Notes: a model not told the origin generated them from the sequence alone. Positions 25,074-34,449 are shown, counted from the stretch's first letter. The stretch: DNA of 48,207 nucleotides from Anaerolineales bacterium (GCA_023382575.1 JAHDWC010000008.1:1-48207), one strand, 5' to 3'. Numbers and translations: made by a program.

Positions 25074-27059
25074 ATGCTCACCCTTGTCGAAAAAATCCTC
25101 TTTGCAGTTGCAGTTCTCGTCTCCCTTTACTTCACCTACAAAGGCGTGATGAAGATCGTCGGTCACATTGCCAGCGGACAAGGCAAAGTAGACTGGTCGC
25201 TGCTTTGGAAACGCATCGGGGACTTGATCGTCAAAGTAGCGTTGTTCCAGCCTGTTTTTCGCCTCCGCCTTGGTCCCAGCATTTTGCACGCTCTCATCGG
25301 CTGGGGCTTTCTCTCCTTTCTCCTCATCAACCTCGCAGATCTGATCTACGCCTACACTGGTTGGCGTCTGCTGGATAACACTGGCGCCTTCGGGGATGTT
25401 TATCGCCTCATTGCGGATATTGCCAACGTCGCCATCATTTTCGGCATTCTGGCGATGGCGTTCCGCCGCTTCATTCTTAAGCCGGAAACTTTATCCACAC
25501 GTGAGACGACGTTACTCAACCCGAAAGCTCGCACTGGCATCATGCGCGATTCGGCGATTGTTGCCACGTTCATCTTCGTCCATAACTCGATGCGCTTCTT
25601 GGGCGAGTCGTTCAACCTCGCGTTGGCAGGTCACACTGACAGCTGGCAGCCCACCATCTCAGCGGTATCCAAACTCTGGTCTGGGGTTGATGCGAGCGTC
25701 CTGGTGGCGGGAGAGCATCTTGCCTTCTGGTTATCGATTGGCGCAGTTGTCGCATTCCTGCCTTATTTCCCGTATTCAAAACATATTCACTTGTTCTTTG
25801 CGCCGTTGAATTTTGCGCTCAAACCCGAACGCAAATCCATTGGGCAGTTGAGCTACATTAATCTCGATGATCAATCGATCGAGCAGTTTGGCGCGGCGAA
25901 GATGAAAGACCTCGGCTGGGAACAGATCATGGACAGCTATGCCTGTATCATGTGCTTCCGCTGTCAGGAAGTGTGCCCGGCGTATAACACTGGAAAATTA
26001 TTGTCACCTGCTGCGTTGGAGATCAACAAACGTTATCACTTCAACGGCGGCGGCACGACTGATGTTGCAATGACCGAGTTGATTTCAGAAGAAGCCGTAT
26101 GGGCATGTACCTCGTGCGGCGCATGCGTGGACATTTGCCCTGTGGGCAACGAACCAATGCGCGACATTTTGGATATTCGCCGCAATCTATCCATGATGGA
26201 AAGCACCTTCCCCAAACAGTTGGAGACAGCCTTCAAAGGCATGGAACGCAACGCGAACCCGTGGAATGTTTCGCAAGGTGACCGCATGAAATGGGCGGAA
26301 GGCATGAGCGTGCCGACCATTGAGCAAAATGCCGAACCTGAAATTTTGTGGTGGGTTGGCTGTGCGCCAGCTACAGACTCGCGCGCGCAAAAGACCGCAC
26401 AAGCCTTTGCAAAAATTTTGAACACGGCTGGCGTGAACTACGCCGTGCTCGGAAAGAACGAAGCCTGTACCGGTGACTCGGCTCGTCGCGCGGGACGCGA
26501 GGATATTTTCTTCGGACTCGCTTCACAGAACGTGGAAATTTTGAATGAGGTCGCGCCGAAGAGAATTGTGACGACCTGCCCGCATTGTCTGCATACTATC
26601 AAGAACGAGTACCCGGCTTTCGGCGGGAATTATCAAGTCATTCACCATACGCAGCTCATAAATGAGTTGGTGGGTGCTGGCAAAATTTCGATGAACCTCG
26701 AAGGCGATAACATGAAGATCACCTTCCATGACCCGTGTTATTTGGGTCGGCACAACAAGATCACCGATGCGCCGCGCGATGTGCTGAAATCTGCTGGAGT
26801 GGAACCCGTGGAGATGCCGCGCAATGGAGCCAAGTCGTTCTGCTGTGGTGCGGGCGGTGCTCAGATGTGGAAGGAAGAGGAAGAAGGCTCAGCGCGAGTC
26901 AATGTGACGCGCTTCGCGGAAGCCAAATCCACGGGCGCGGATACGGTGGTAGTGGGATGTCCGTTCTGTCTCACGATGATGACCGATGCGGCAAAGGGTG
27001 AAGACAGCTCCATTCAGGTCAAGGATGTGGCGGAGATCGTAGCCGAGAGATTGAAGTAA
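25074..27059 (+). CDS. Membrane Fe-S oxidoreductase, FadF/ETF:menaquinone oxidoreductase type
   Basis: A 661-residue protein combining three parts. Residues 1-250 form about six membrane helices of the NarI-like type (for example ILHALIGWGFLSFLLINLADLIYAY and VAGEHLAFWLSIGAVVAFLPY) with several His that could ligate haem b. Two [4Fe-4S] motifs follow: Cys291 (CIMCFRCQEVCP) and Cys345 (CTSCGACVDICP). The C-terminal half has two Cys-rich CCG domains (WWVGCAPA ... TCPHCLHTIKNEYP; HDPCYLGRHNK ... SFCCGAGGAQMW ... GCPFC), as in heterodisulfide reductases. This layout matches proteins that move electrons from electron transfer flavoprotein to menaquinone in fatty acid oxidation. No etfAB or acyl-CoA dehydrogenase gene is nearby. 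A GGAGG site precedes ATG 25074. Confidence 0.88.
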   Translation: MLTLVEKILFAVAVLVSLYFTYKGVMKIVGHIASGQGKVDWSLLWKRIGDLIVKVALFQPVFRLRLGPSILHALIGWGFLSFLLINLADLIYAYTGWRLLDNTGAFGDVYRLIADIANVAIIFGILAMAFRRFILKPETLSTRETTLLNPKARTGIMRDSAIVATFIFVHNSMRFLGESFNLALAGHTDSWQPTISAVSKLWSGVDASVLVAGEHLAFWLSIGAVVAFLPYFPYSKHIHLFFAPLNFALKPERKSIGQLSYINLDDQSIEQFGAAKMKDLGWEQIMDSYACIMCFRCQEVCPAYNTGKLLSPAALEINKRYHFNGGGTTDVAMTELISEEAVWACTSCGACVDICPVGNEPMRDILDIRRNLSMMESTFPKQLETAFKGMERNANPWNVSQGDRMKWAEGMSVPTIEQNAEPEILWWVGCAPATDSRAQKTAQAFAKILNTAGVNYAVLGKNEACTGDSARRAGREDIFFGLASQNVEILNEVAPKRIVTTCPHCLHTIKNEYPAFGGNYQVIHHTQLINELVGAGKISMNLEGDNMKITFHDPCYLGRHNKITDAPRDVLKSAGVEPVEMPRNGAKSFCCGAGGAQMWKEEEEGSARVNVTRFAEAKSTGADTVVVGCPFCLTMMTDAAKGEDSSIQVKDVAEIVAERLK

Positions 27060-27091
27060 TTTAGGGAATAGGGAATGGTGAATAGTAGATT

Positions 27092-27122
27092 GGGCAGGCA
27101 AAAATGCTTGCCCATTTTTTTA
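27092..27122. terminator. Intrinsic terminator between convergent genes
   Basis: GGGCAGGC pairs with GCTTGCCC (one wobble) and is followed by ATTTTTTTATT. It ends the Fe-S oxidoreductase gene and touches the stop of the convergent aminotransferase gene. Confidence 0.85.
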
Positions 27123-28247
27123 TTATTCAAGGCATTTCTTTAGTCGTAAGATTCCTTCTTCCAGGTTTGCAGCGTCATAGTGGGAAATGCTCAGGCGGAG
27201 ATAGTCGTTCAGCCCGTTTCGGCTCGAAAAGCGGATACCGGGACGAAACCCCACTTGATATTCCTTTGCCCGCTTCTGTAATTCCTGCGCATCCATGCCG
27301 GAGATTTGCAGCCAGAAAAAATATCCGCCATGCGGGCTCGTGTATTTGACCTGTGGAAGATGTTTCTTGATGGCTTCGTCCATGATTTGCATGCGATGTC
27401 CCAGCACATTCACCAGTTTTGAAAGGTTTTTATCCAAATCCCCATGTTCGATTAATCCGCAGAGGATCGCTGACGTGAAGGGATTCATTCCGCCGCCGCT
27501 ATCGAGCAAGCCGCAAGCGACGATGCGTTGAATGACCTGCGGGTTCGAGTGCAGCCATCCCATCCGCAAACCGGGGGCAAGGATCTTCGAGAACGAACTC
27601 AGGGCAATAACATGATTGGAGTCAATGTGTGCGGCAAACGATGTCGGCGGGGTTTGAGTGTAGCCGAGGAATTGGTAGACTTCGTCCGCGATGATGAGGA
27701 AGTTGTGCTTTTGTGCCAGTTCAAGGAGTTGAGCGCGTCGTTCTGGCGAGAGGGTATGTCCGCTGGGATTCTGAAAGGTGGGAATCACATAGACGAACTT
27801 CGGCGTGGATTCACTCAAAGCGTGGATCAGATCGTCGATAACAAGACCAGACTCATCGGTCCGAATGGAAGCGACGCGTAAGCCGTGATCCGCAAAGATT
27901 TTCAGGGAAAGAAAATAGGTCGGCTCTTCTACAAAGACAGTGTCGCCCGGCTGGGTGTAAAGCGTGCAAAGCAAATCCAACGCGGATGAGATGCCCGTTG
28001 TGACGAACAGGTTGTCGTGCGAAACCTGAAAGCCATAACGCGGCGTGAGGAACTTCGCCAACGCAAAACGAAAGTAGCCGTCGCCCTGCTCCACGCCATA
28101 TTGCAAAAACTCATTTTCATTTTGGCTGAGGCGCGAACTCGCCGCCTCGCGAAGCATATCTACGGGCAACAGGTCCAGCCCTGGCTCGCCCGCGCCGAGA
28201 TCGATAAAACCGGAAGGGATATTCGTTTGCGCGACTTGAAGATTCAT
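27123..28247 (-). CDS. PLP-dependent aminotransferase, class I/II (LysN/MocR-aminotransferase-like)
   Basis: A 374-residue fold-type I aminotransferase without the GntR DNA-binding domain of MocR regulators. The PLP lysine is Lys221 in SSFSKILAPGLRMGW. Other signatures are the Asp in FLIIADEVYQFLGY, VIPTFQNPSGHTLS and the C-terminal Arg in DYLRLSISHY. Close relatives act on 2-aminoadipate, branched-chain or aromatic amino acids; substrate cannot be assigned. It begins 13 bp after the stop of the ProX-like gene, so the pair is a small operon. The ribosome-binding site is weak (AGAGACAGG directly before ATG). Confidence 0.9.
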   Translation of the reverse strand: MNLQVAQTNIPSGFIDLGAGEPGLDLLPVDMLREAASSRLSQNENEFLQYGVEQGDGYFRFALAKFLTPRYGFQVSHDNLFVTTGISSALDLLCTLYTQPGDTVFVEEPTYFLSLKIFADHGLRVASIRTDESGLVIDDLIHALSESTPKFVYVIPTFQNPSGHTLSPERRAQLLELAQKHNFLIIADEVYQFLGYTQTPPTSFAAHIDSNHVIALSSFSKILAPGLRMGWLHSNPQVIQRIVACGLLDSGGGMNPFTSAILCGLIEHGDLDKNLSKLVNVLGHRMQIMDEAIKKHLPQVKYTSPHGGYFFWLQISGMDAQELQKRAKEYQVGFRPGIRFSSRNGLNDYLRLSISHYDAANLEEGILRLKKCLE

Positions 28248-28260
28248 CCTGTCTCTTTTC

Positions 28261-28746
28261 TTAGCGGAAAAATTTCGGTGTGTGTCCTGTCAGATTAAAG
28301 AAACGTTCCAATTCCGATTTGGCGAGTATCAGCGTGGCTGTGTTGACGAGTGGATGCGAGAGGAAATAATCTCCCTGCCAAATCTCTTCATCGACCCATA
28401 ACTCGACGAGATGATCCGTGTCATTGGCGAGCGCCATCATGGTGACCGAGCCGCGCGTCACGCCGAGCAGATGCAGCAGATTCTCCTCCGAGCCAAAGCG
28501 GATGTGCGTGATGCCCAATTGTCCGGCGAGATCATCCAACTTGACGGTTTTCTCACAGGCAGTCACCACGAGAAAAAATCGGCGAGCCTTTTTGTCGCAC
28601 AGAAAAAGGTTCTTGGTGCTGACCGCTTCCACGTTCGAGTGATACGCCTCCGCTTCGGCACAGGTAAAGACGGCCGGGTGTTCCAACCGTTCGTACACGA
28701 AGCCGTTGGCGTTCATAAATTCCAGAAATTCTTTTTCGTCCATCAT
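28261..28746 (-). CDS. YbaK/ProX-type aminoacyl-tRNA editing deacylase
   Basis: A 161-residue cytoplasmic protein with the single-domain YbaK/ProX fold. Family features include an N-terminal YERLEHPAVFTCAEAEAYH segment, TKNLFLCDKK, the catalytic Lys region in VTACEKTVKLDDLA, and GSVTMMAL. Such proteins hydrolyse mischarged alanyl-tRNA(Pro) (ProX/PrdX group). ATG 28746 and 28743 are adjacent; GGAG lies eight to eleven bases upstream. It is co-transcribed with the aminotransferase and divergent from the ABC importer. Confidence 0.88.
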   Translation of the reverse strand: MMDEKEFLEFMNANGFVYERLEHPAVFTCAEAEAYHSNVEAVSTKNLFLCDKKARRFFLVVTACEKTVKLDDLAGQLGITHIRFGSEENLLHLLGVTRGSVTMMALANDTDHLVELWVDEEIWQGDYFLSHPLVNTATLILAKSELERFFNLTGHTPKFFR

Positions 28747-28850
28747 GGTCTCAACTCCGGCTTATTGTACTAGATGCCCAAAACCGACAAATCCGATATT
28801 TTGTCGAAAAATGAGAATAGAGCCCGCCTGACCGTGATAAAATCGCGCAC

Positions 28851-28879
28851 GAATTGCCGCATGGATGGAGGCGGCATTC
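28851..28879 (+). repeat. Leader hairpin upstream of the ABC importer operon
   Basis: TGCCGC (28855-28860) and GCGGCA (28871-28876) pair around ATGGATGGAG, extended by GAAT/ATTC with a bulge. A possible -10 (TAAAAT, 28838-28843) lies just upstream, which would place it in the 5' leader. No known riboswitch is recognised. Confidence 0.35.
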
Positions 28880-28928
28880 CCATCGCCGAAATAAATTCCA
28901 TCATTTCCCAACTTTGCAAGGAGAAAAA

Positions 28929-30584
28929 ATGAAGAACACCTTACTCAAGGGGTTGTCCGTTCTCATGTTGATCGGACTCTTATTAGCCGCATGTGGTGGA
29001 GGGCCACAGGCGACAGAAGCACCCGCTTCAGAAACGACCGAGGAAGCTGCCCCTGCAACAGAAGCGCCTGCCGTCTCTGGCGGCGTGTTGACCGTTGGCA
29101 TTCCAGTCGAGCCGGAAACGCTTGACCCCGGAGATGCCGTTTATGTGTATGAACAGTTCATTTTGATGAGCATCTTCGACTCGCTGCTTTCGATCTCACC
29201 GGAAGGTGAACTGTACCCGGCGCTCGCCACTGCGTGGGAACCGAACGAGGAATATTCCGAGTTCACCTTCACTCTGCGCGATGATGTGACCTTCCACGAT
29301 GGTACGCCCTTCACCGCGGAAGCGGTCAAGGCTTCGTTCGATCACATCGCCAGCGAGGCCGTGCTTGAATCGGGCGGAAAGTCCTTACTGCAAGATCATG
29401 CCTACGTCGAAACCGTCGTCGTGGATGACTACACCGTGACAGTGAAGTTCGGCGCTTCGTATCCATTGTTCCTGCGCGATGCGGCGCGTCAGTGGTTGAG
29501 CATTTCCTCGCCTGCCGCGTTGGAAGAATTCGGCGCGGACTATGGACGCAACCCGGTCGGCACGGGTCCGTTCAAGTTCGTGCAATGGGATGCCCAATCG
29601 CAGATCGTGCTCGAACGCAACGAAGAATATAACTGGGGACCTGAGTTCGCCGCCCATGAAGGACCGGCATATCTCGATCAGGTCGTCTTCCGCATTTTGC
29701 CGGAAGCCGCCACACGTCTGACCGCCTTCGAGACCGGCGAAATTCTCCTCGCAGGTGAACCGCCTGCGTTGGATGCGATCGCTCTGGCTCAGGCTGGAAG
29801 CGCTTCCATCGAAACCTTTGCACAACCCGGCATTCCCGCCATCCTGATGATCAACGCCTCCAAAGCCCCGACGGATAATATCAACGTCCGCAAGGCGATG
29901 ATCTACGCTGTGAATCAAGACGAACTCGCGCAGACGGCTTTCCAGGATCTGGGCTTGCCCGCGTACAGCGTCATCTCTCCCACCACATGGGCCTATGACG
30001 AAGGCGCTGCGAACTTATATCGCTACGACCCCGCAGAAGCGGCTCGTCTGTTGGAAGAAGCCGGCTGGGTGGATGCTGATGGCGATGGCGTCCGTGAAAA
30101 AGACGGCGAGACGTTGACCATTGACTGGCCCGATAACCCAGCTTGGTCTGAAGCCTTCAACGAATTGCTGATCGGCTATCTTGCCGAAGTCGGCTTTGAT
30201 GTGCAGTATCGTTCGATGGATGATGGCGCCGCCTACGAAGAATTGTTGGCTGGCAACTACACCCTCGTCTACATGTACTGGACGCGTCCCGATCCATCTC
30301 CATTGCGCTACCTGTTCCACTCTGAGAACGCCAATGGTGGCGGCGCATGGACCAACTTCATCAATGCGGATCTCGATGCGGCTTTGGCTGACGCCGATAC
30401 CAACACGGATGAAGAAGCCCGCCGACAGGATTACATCGCCGCGCAGAACATCATCATGGAAAATGCGCTCGTCCTGCCGATGTTCACTGTGAACACTTCG
30501 TATCTCACTTCACCTTCCATCCAAGGTTTCAGCTTTGACCTCGAAGGATATCCCTGGCTCTACGACGTTTCCATCTCTCAATAA
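28929..30584 (+). CDS. ABC transporter substrate-binding lipoprotein, family 5
   Basis: A 551-residue lipoprotein (lipobox LLLAAC, Cys22). Family 5 features are clear: PALATAWEPNEEYSEFTF, VTFHDGTPFTAEAVKASFDH, NPVGTGPFKFVQW and NVRKAMIYAVNQDE. These proteins bind peptides, nickel-chelates, glutathione or sugars outside the membrane. The start is fixed by AAGGAG at 28918-28923, making the frame from 28854 too long. It is followed at 6 bp by the two permease genes, so it is the binding protein of this importer. It shares only the family fold with the other binding protein at 5768-7402. Confidence 0.92.
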   Translation: MKNTLLKGLSVLMLIGLLLAACGGGPQATEAPASETTEEAAPATEAPAVSGGVLTVGIPVEPETLDPGDAVYVYEQFILMSIFDSLLSISPEGELYPALATAWEPNEEYSEFTFTLRDDVTFHDGTPFTAEAVKASFDHIASEAVLESGGKSLLQDHAYVETVVVDDYTVTVKFGASYPLFLRDAARQWLSISSPAALEEFGADYGRNPVGTGPFKFVQWDAQSQIVLERNEEYNWGPEFAAHEGPAYLDQVVFRILPEAATRLTAFETGEILLAGEPPALDAIALAQAGSASIETFAQPGIPAILMINASKAPTDNINVRKAMIYAVNQDELAQTAFQDLGLPAYSVISPTTWAYDEGAANLYRYDPAEAARLLEEAGWVDADGDGVREKDGETLTIDWPDNPAWSEAFNELLIGYLAEVGFDVQYRSMDDGAAYEELLAGNYTLVYMYWTRPDPSPLRYLFHSENANGGGAWTNFINADLDAALADADTNTDEEARRQDYIAAQNIIMENALVLPMFTVNTSYLTSPSIQGFSFDLEGYPWLYDVSISQ

Positions 30585-30590
30585 GCCTAC

Positions 30591-31517
30591 ATGTTCAATT
30601 ACTTAATTCGGCGTCTCTTCACATCCCTGCTGGTGTTGTTCGGTATCTCGGTGCTGGTCTTTTCGGTCATCCACCTTGTGCCGGGTGACGTCACTATGGC
30701 GATTCTGGGACGTCAGAAAGTAACGGAAGAAAAAGTAGCCGAGCTGCGTGAGCAGCTCGGCTTGAACGATCCTCTTTACGTGCAATATGGGCGCTACGTC
30801 AACAATGCGGTGCAGGGCGACCTCGGCAAATCCATCCGCACCAACCAATCCGTTTCAGAAGCGATCGGCGAGCAACTTCCCAGCACCTTCGCGCTGGCGA
30901 TCTCCGCGCTTTTGGTGGCACTGACCATCGGCGGTATCCTTGGCTTGTTTGCGGCACTCCGCCACGGCACGTGGTTCGATACGCTGGTGATGGGCATCTC
31001 GGTCAGCGGGCTTTCGATCCCAACCTTTTGGATGGGACTACTGCTCATCCTCTTCTTCTCGGTGAGACTAAAGATGTTCCCCAGCATTTCCAACGGGTCA
31101 TCCTTCGCCGATCTCTTTCTCCCCGCCCTGACCTTGGGACTCCCCGAAGCCGCTGTCGTTGCCCGCATGGTGCGTGCCAGCATGCTCGATGTGCTCAACA
31201 AAGAATACATCGTCACCGCCCGCTCCAAAGGTTTGCCTGAACGCCTCGTCATCACCAAACATGCTTTACGCAATGCGCTGATTCCCGTGGTGACTTTTGT
31301 CGGCTTGCAGATGGCGTATCTGCTCGGCGGCGCGACCATCGTCGAGACGATGTTTGCGCGTCAGGGCATTGGACGGTTAGCGGTTCAAGCCATCTATAAC
31401 CGTGACTACCCGATGGTGCAAGGCGTGGTACTCGTCACAGCTGCCATCTATGTTTTGATCAACACACTGACCGACATCACGTATGTCTGGTTGAATCCAA
31501 AGATCCGCCTCAAATGA
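30591..31517 (+). CDS. ABC transporter permease, DppB/OppB type
   Basis: A 308-residue membrane permease with about six helices. The N-terminal YLIRRLFTSLLVLFGISVLVF is characteristic. The cytoplasmic EAA loop reads EYIVTARSKGLPERLVITKHALRNALIP when its short parts are joined (EYIVTARSKGL, KHALRNALIP). It forms the translocation channel with the product of the next gene, whose start it overlaps by 4 bp (ATGA). Confidence 0.94.
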   Translation: MFNYLIRRLFTSLLVLFGISVLVFSVIHLVPGDVTMAILGRQKVTEEKVAELREQLGLNDPLYVQYGRYVNNAVQGDLGKSIRTNQSVSEAIGEQLPSTFALAISALLVALTIGGILGLFAALRHGTWFDTLVMGISVSGLSIPTFWMGLLLILFFSVRLKMFPSISNGSSFADLFLPALTLGLPEAAVVARMVRASMLDVLNKEYIVTARSKGLPERLVITKHALRNALIPVVTFVGLQMAYLLGGATIVETMFARQGIGRLAVQAIYNRDYPMVQGVVLVTAAIYVLINTLTDITYVWLNPKIRLK

Positions 31518-32407
31518 CCGCTGACCTCTCCCCGACTCCCATTCAAGCCAACTCGCCCGGCATGCGCCTGCTCAAGCAAGTTCTGCGCAATCGTAGCGCC
31601 CAAATTGGCGGTATTCTTCTTATTATCCTTATTTTCATTTCCTACGCCGCGCCGCTCTTCACCGACAAAGATCCAAACAAGACCGCGCCGTCGGTGGCGC
31701 TGGAACCTCCCAGCCTGCAATACCCAATGGGCACAGACAATATCGGGCGGGATAACTTCGCGCGCTTCCTCTATGGCGGACAGCTTTCTCTGCGCGTTGG
31801 GTTGGTCGGCATCACCATTGGCGCGTTGATCGGCATCACACTGGGACTCACATCCGGCTATTTCGGCGGCTGGCTGGATTCGTTCATCTCGTGGTTCACC
31901 GATGTGTTAATGGCCTTCCCCGATATTTTGCTGGCGCTTGCCATCATCGCCATTCTGGGACCGGGAATTACCAACGCCATGTTGGCGATTGGGATTGCAT
32001 TTGTACCATCGTTTATGCGACTCACCCGCAGCAGCGTCCTCGCTCTCCGTGAGATGACCTATATCGAAGCCGCTAAAGCTCTCGGGAGTTCCGATGCGCG
32101 CATCCTGGTCAGGCATATTCTGCCCAATTCCATTCGCACACTGTTGGTGCTCATCACGCTTGGAATTGGTTCCTCCATTCTGGCGGGTGCGGCGCTTAAC
32201 TTCCTCGGTCTTGGCGCGGAACCGCCGACGGCTGAATGGGGTGCGATGCTCAATGCCGGGATGAAGTTCGTGCGCCAAGCCTGGTGGCTGACGGTCTTCC
32301 CCGGTTTGGGGATTTTCCTTGCGGTGTTGTCCATCAACCTCATCGGCGATGCTGTCAGCGATGCGGTGGCGGGGACCAACATTATGCCGAACCAAGGGAA
32401 GAAATAA
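31514..32407 (+). CDS. ABC transporter permease, DppC/OppC type
   Basis: A 297-residue permease with the OppC N-terminal segment (LLKQVLRNRSAQIGGILLIIL), the YPMGTDNIGRDNFARFLYGG loop and the EAA region YIEAAKALGSS plus RHILPNSI. It pairs with the DppB-type protein. The usual DppD and DppF ATPase genes do not follow; an SDR-like gene starts at the very next base after its stop. The ATPases must be encoded elsewhere or shared with another importer. Confidence 0.94.
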   Translation: MTADLSPTPIQANSPGMRLLKQVLRNRSAQIGGILLIILIFISYAAPLFTDKDPNKTAPSVALEPPSLQYPMGTDNIGRDNFARFLYGGQLSLRVGLVGITIGALIGITLGLTSGYFGGWLDSFISWFTDVLMAFPDILLALAIIAILGPGITNAMLAIGIAFVPSFMRLTRSSVLALREMTYIEAAKALGSSDARILVRHILPNSIRTLLVLITLGIGSSILAGAALNFLGLGAEPPTAEWGAMLNAGMKFVRQAWWLTVFPGLGIFLAVLSINLIGDAVSDAVAGTNIMPNQGKK

Positions 32408-33097
32408 ATGACAAATCTTCTTCAAGGTAAGACCGCCATCCTCACAGGTGGCAGCACGGAATTAGCTGGAACGGTTGCGTTGACGTTGGCAAAAGCCGGC
32501 GTGAATATTTGCCTGTGCGGCAAACAAGCGGATTTGCTTGAAATGTCTGCAAAAAAGATTCAAGAGATCGGTGGGAACGTGATTTTACGCGTCACGAATT
32601 TGGACACGTTGGAAGAAACACAAGCCGTCGTCGAGCAGACCCAATCCGCGTTTGGTGGGTTGGACATTTTGGTTCTCATTTCGCCCTTTTGGAGCGGCGG
32701 GATGATTCACAGTCACAACGTCAAGACGTGGGATATGGTGATGAACGCCAACTTGCGCGAACCGTTTTTGATGGCGCGTGCTGCACTTCCAACTTTGCGT
32801 GAGCAAAAGCACGGCGAAATTATGGCCATCAGCTCGGACTCCGCTTTGGGGATTTATCCACAAGATGGAGCCTTTGCCGTCGCCATGCATGGGCTGACCA
32901 CGCTGATGGAACTCATCCGCGCAGAGAACAGCGAATTTGGAATCCGCACACATATCCTTTCGCCGGGCGTTGCTGTGTCTACTCCATTCGATGCAGAAGG
33001 CAAACCCAACCTGACGACGAACGATGTCGCCGAATGGGTGCTATGGCTGCTGACACGTCCAAGCCATTTGCGGGGAAATAGTCCGATCTTGATCTGA
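32408..33097 (+). CDS. SDR-fold protein lacking the catalytic Tyr and Lys
   Basis: A 229-residue Rossmann-fold protein of the short-chain dehydrogenase family. The fold is visible (KTAILTGGST, LDILVLISP near the NNAG position, MNANLREPFLMARAALP, ILSPGVAVSTPF). The nucleotide motif is altered: TGxxxGxG reads Thr13-Gly-Gly-Ser-Thr-Glu-Leu-Ala. The Ser142/143 remains, but the Y-x3-K pair reads Phe156 and Met160. It is therefore unlikely to be an ordinary dehydrogenase and may be a regulatory or scaffold protein. Its ATG directly follows the permease stop (TAAATG), so it is translationally linked to the importer. Confidence 0.75.
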   Translation: MTNLLQGKTAILTGGSTELAGTVALTLAKAGVNICLCGKQADLLEMSAKKIQEIGGNVILRVTNLDTLEETQAVVEQTQSAFGGLDILVLISPFWSGGMIHSHNVKTWDMVMNANLREPFLMARAALPTLREQKHGEIMAISSDSALGIYPQDGAFAVAMHGLTTLMELIRAENSEFGIRTHILSPGVAVSTPFDAEGKPNLTTNDVAEWVLWLLTRPSHLRGNSPILI

Positions 33098-33106
33098 CGC
33101 ATTCAC

Positions 33107-33138
33107 GTCATTGCCAATCCTTTCGAGTCCGCAATGAC
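33107..33138. repeat. Inverted repeat after the SDR-like gene
   Basis: GTCATTGC and GCAATGAC are perfect 8-mers separated by 16 nt. There is no T tract. It may be a weak terminator or processing hairpin. Confidence 0.4.
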
Positions 33139-33150
33139 AGTTCTGTCGGT

Positions 33151-33156
33151 TATACT
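33151..33156 (+). promoter_or_regulatory. Candidate -10 box close to the HI0933-type gene
   Basis: TATACT ends 9 nt before ATG 33166, and no ribosome-binding site lies between. The mRNA would have at most a few leader bases. Confidence 0.4.
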
Positions 33157-33165
33157 GACATCACC

Positions 33166-34404
33166 ATGTCTAAACTCATTTCTCCCATTTGGGATGTTAT
33201 CGTCATCGGCGGCGGCGCGGCGGGATTCTTCGCGGCGATCCGTGCCGCAGAACAGAATCAAACTCTGCGTGTGCTCATCCTTGAAAAAGCCAGCCAAACG
33301 CTCGGCAAGGTTTTAATCTCCGGCGGTGGACGTTGTAACGTCACGCATGCTTGCTTCGAGCCAGTCAAGCTCATCACTTATTATCCGCGTGGGGGCAATG
33401 AACTGCGTGGAGCTTTCACTCGTTTTCAACCGAAAGATACGGTGCAATGGTTTGAAGCGCGCAATGTAAAACTCAAAACTGAAAGTGATGGGCGCATGTT
33501 CCCCATCACCGATGACTCGAACACGATTGCGCATTGTCTGCGTGACGCAGCAAAGCAGGCGGGCGTGCGCGTCGAATTGGGCGCATCCGTTTTGGGAGTG
33601 GAGAAAACTCCGCAGGGCGGATTCAAACTTGAGGTCCAGAAAGAGGCGAAGGCTTTTTCGCTTCATACCAAAAAATTGATGTTCGCCACGGGCGGTGACC
33701 GCAAGTCACAGCAGCTTATCCAAAAACTTGGGCATACCATCGTGCCGCAGGTGCCGTCGTTGTTCACGTTCAACATCAAAGACAAACGCATTCACGATCT
33801 CGCGGGTGTTTCTGTGGAAGATGTGAATTTGAAAATGGAAGGGCTGACGGCGCGCGGTCCGCTGTTGGTGACGCACTGGGGTATGAGCGGACCTGCCGTG
33901 CTGCGACTCTCTGCCTGGGGCGCGCGCATTTTGTTTGAGAAAAAATACGCTTCCACCTTAACCGTGAATTGGCTCGGCGACTATAAGCTTGATTCTGCGC
34001 TGGAAGTTTTGCAGCGTAACAAAGACTGGCACGAGAATGCCCGCAAGAAAGTTTCGGCACATTCGGCGTTCTCGCAAATCCCGATTCGACTTTGGAAGCA
34101 GTTAGTGCATTTCATAGGCGAGAAAAATTGGGCGGATGTTTCCAAAGCCGAGTTGCAAAAACTTGCGCAAGAGTTGACGGCGGGCGAGTACAAAATTCAA
34201 GGCAAGGGACAATTCAAAGATGAGTTCGTCACTTGCGGCGGCGTGAGTTTAAAGGAAGTGGATTTCAAGACCATGCAAAGCCGCATCGTAGACGGTTTGT
34301 ATTTCGGCGGCGAAGTGTTGGATATTGACGGCATTACAGGCGGGTTTAATTTTCAAGCCGCATGGACGACGGGTTGGCTGGCGGGAGGTGCCCTTTCCGA
34401 GTAA
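33166..34404 (+). CDS. HI0933/YhiN-type flavoprotein (NAD(P)/FAD-dependent oxidoreductase)
   Basis: A 412-residue FAD-binding protein. The dinucleotide fold is at the N-terminus (IVIGGGAAGFFAAIRAA, ILEKA), followed by the family mark VLISGGGRCNVTHA. An insertion domain occupies the middle, and the FAD is closed off by GLYFGGEVLDIDGITGGFNFQAAWTTGWLAG. The family is widespread, and its physiological reaction is mostly unknown. It appears monocistronic, with a leaderless-type promoter and no good Shine-Dalgarno site. Confidence 0.9.
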   Translation: MSKLISPIWDVIVIGGGAAGFFAAIRAAEQNQTLRVLILEKASQTLGKVLISGGGRCNVTHACFEPVKLITYYPRGGNELRGAFTRFQPKDTVQWFEARNVKLKTESDGRMFPITDDSNTIAHCLRDAAKQAGVRVELGASVLGVEKTPQGGFKLEVQKEAKAFSLHTKKLMFATGGDRKSQQLIQKLGHTIVPQVPSLFTFNIKDKRIHDLAGVSVEDVNLKMEGLTARGPLLVTHWGMSGPAVLRLSAWGARILFEKKYASTLTVNWLGDYKLDSALEVLQRNKDWHENARKKVSAHSAFSQIPIRLWKQLVHFIGEKNWADVSKAELQKLAQELTAGEYKIQGKGQFKDEFVTCGGVSLKEVDFKTMQSRIVDGLYFGGEVLDIDGITGGFNFQAAWTTGWLAGGALSE

Positions 34405-34449
34405 GGGCAACCCGTCATGTGAAAGCAAGTCGCCTTAAATGGCAGGGAA

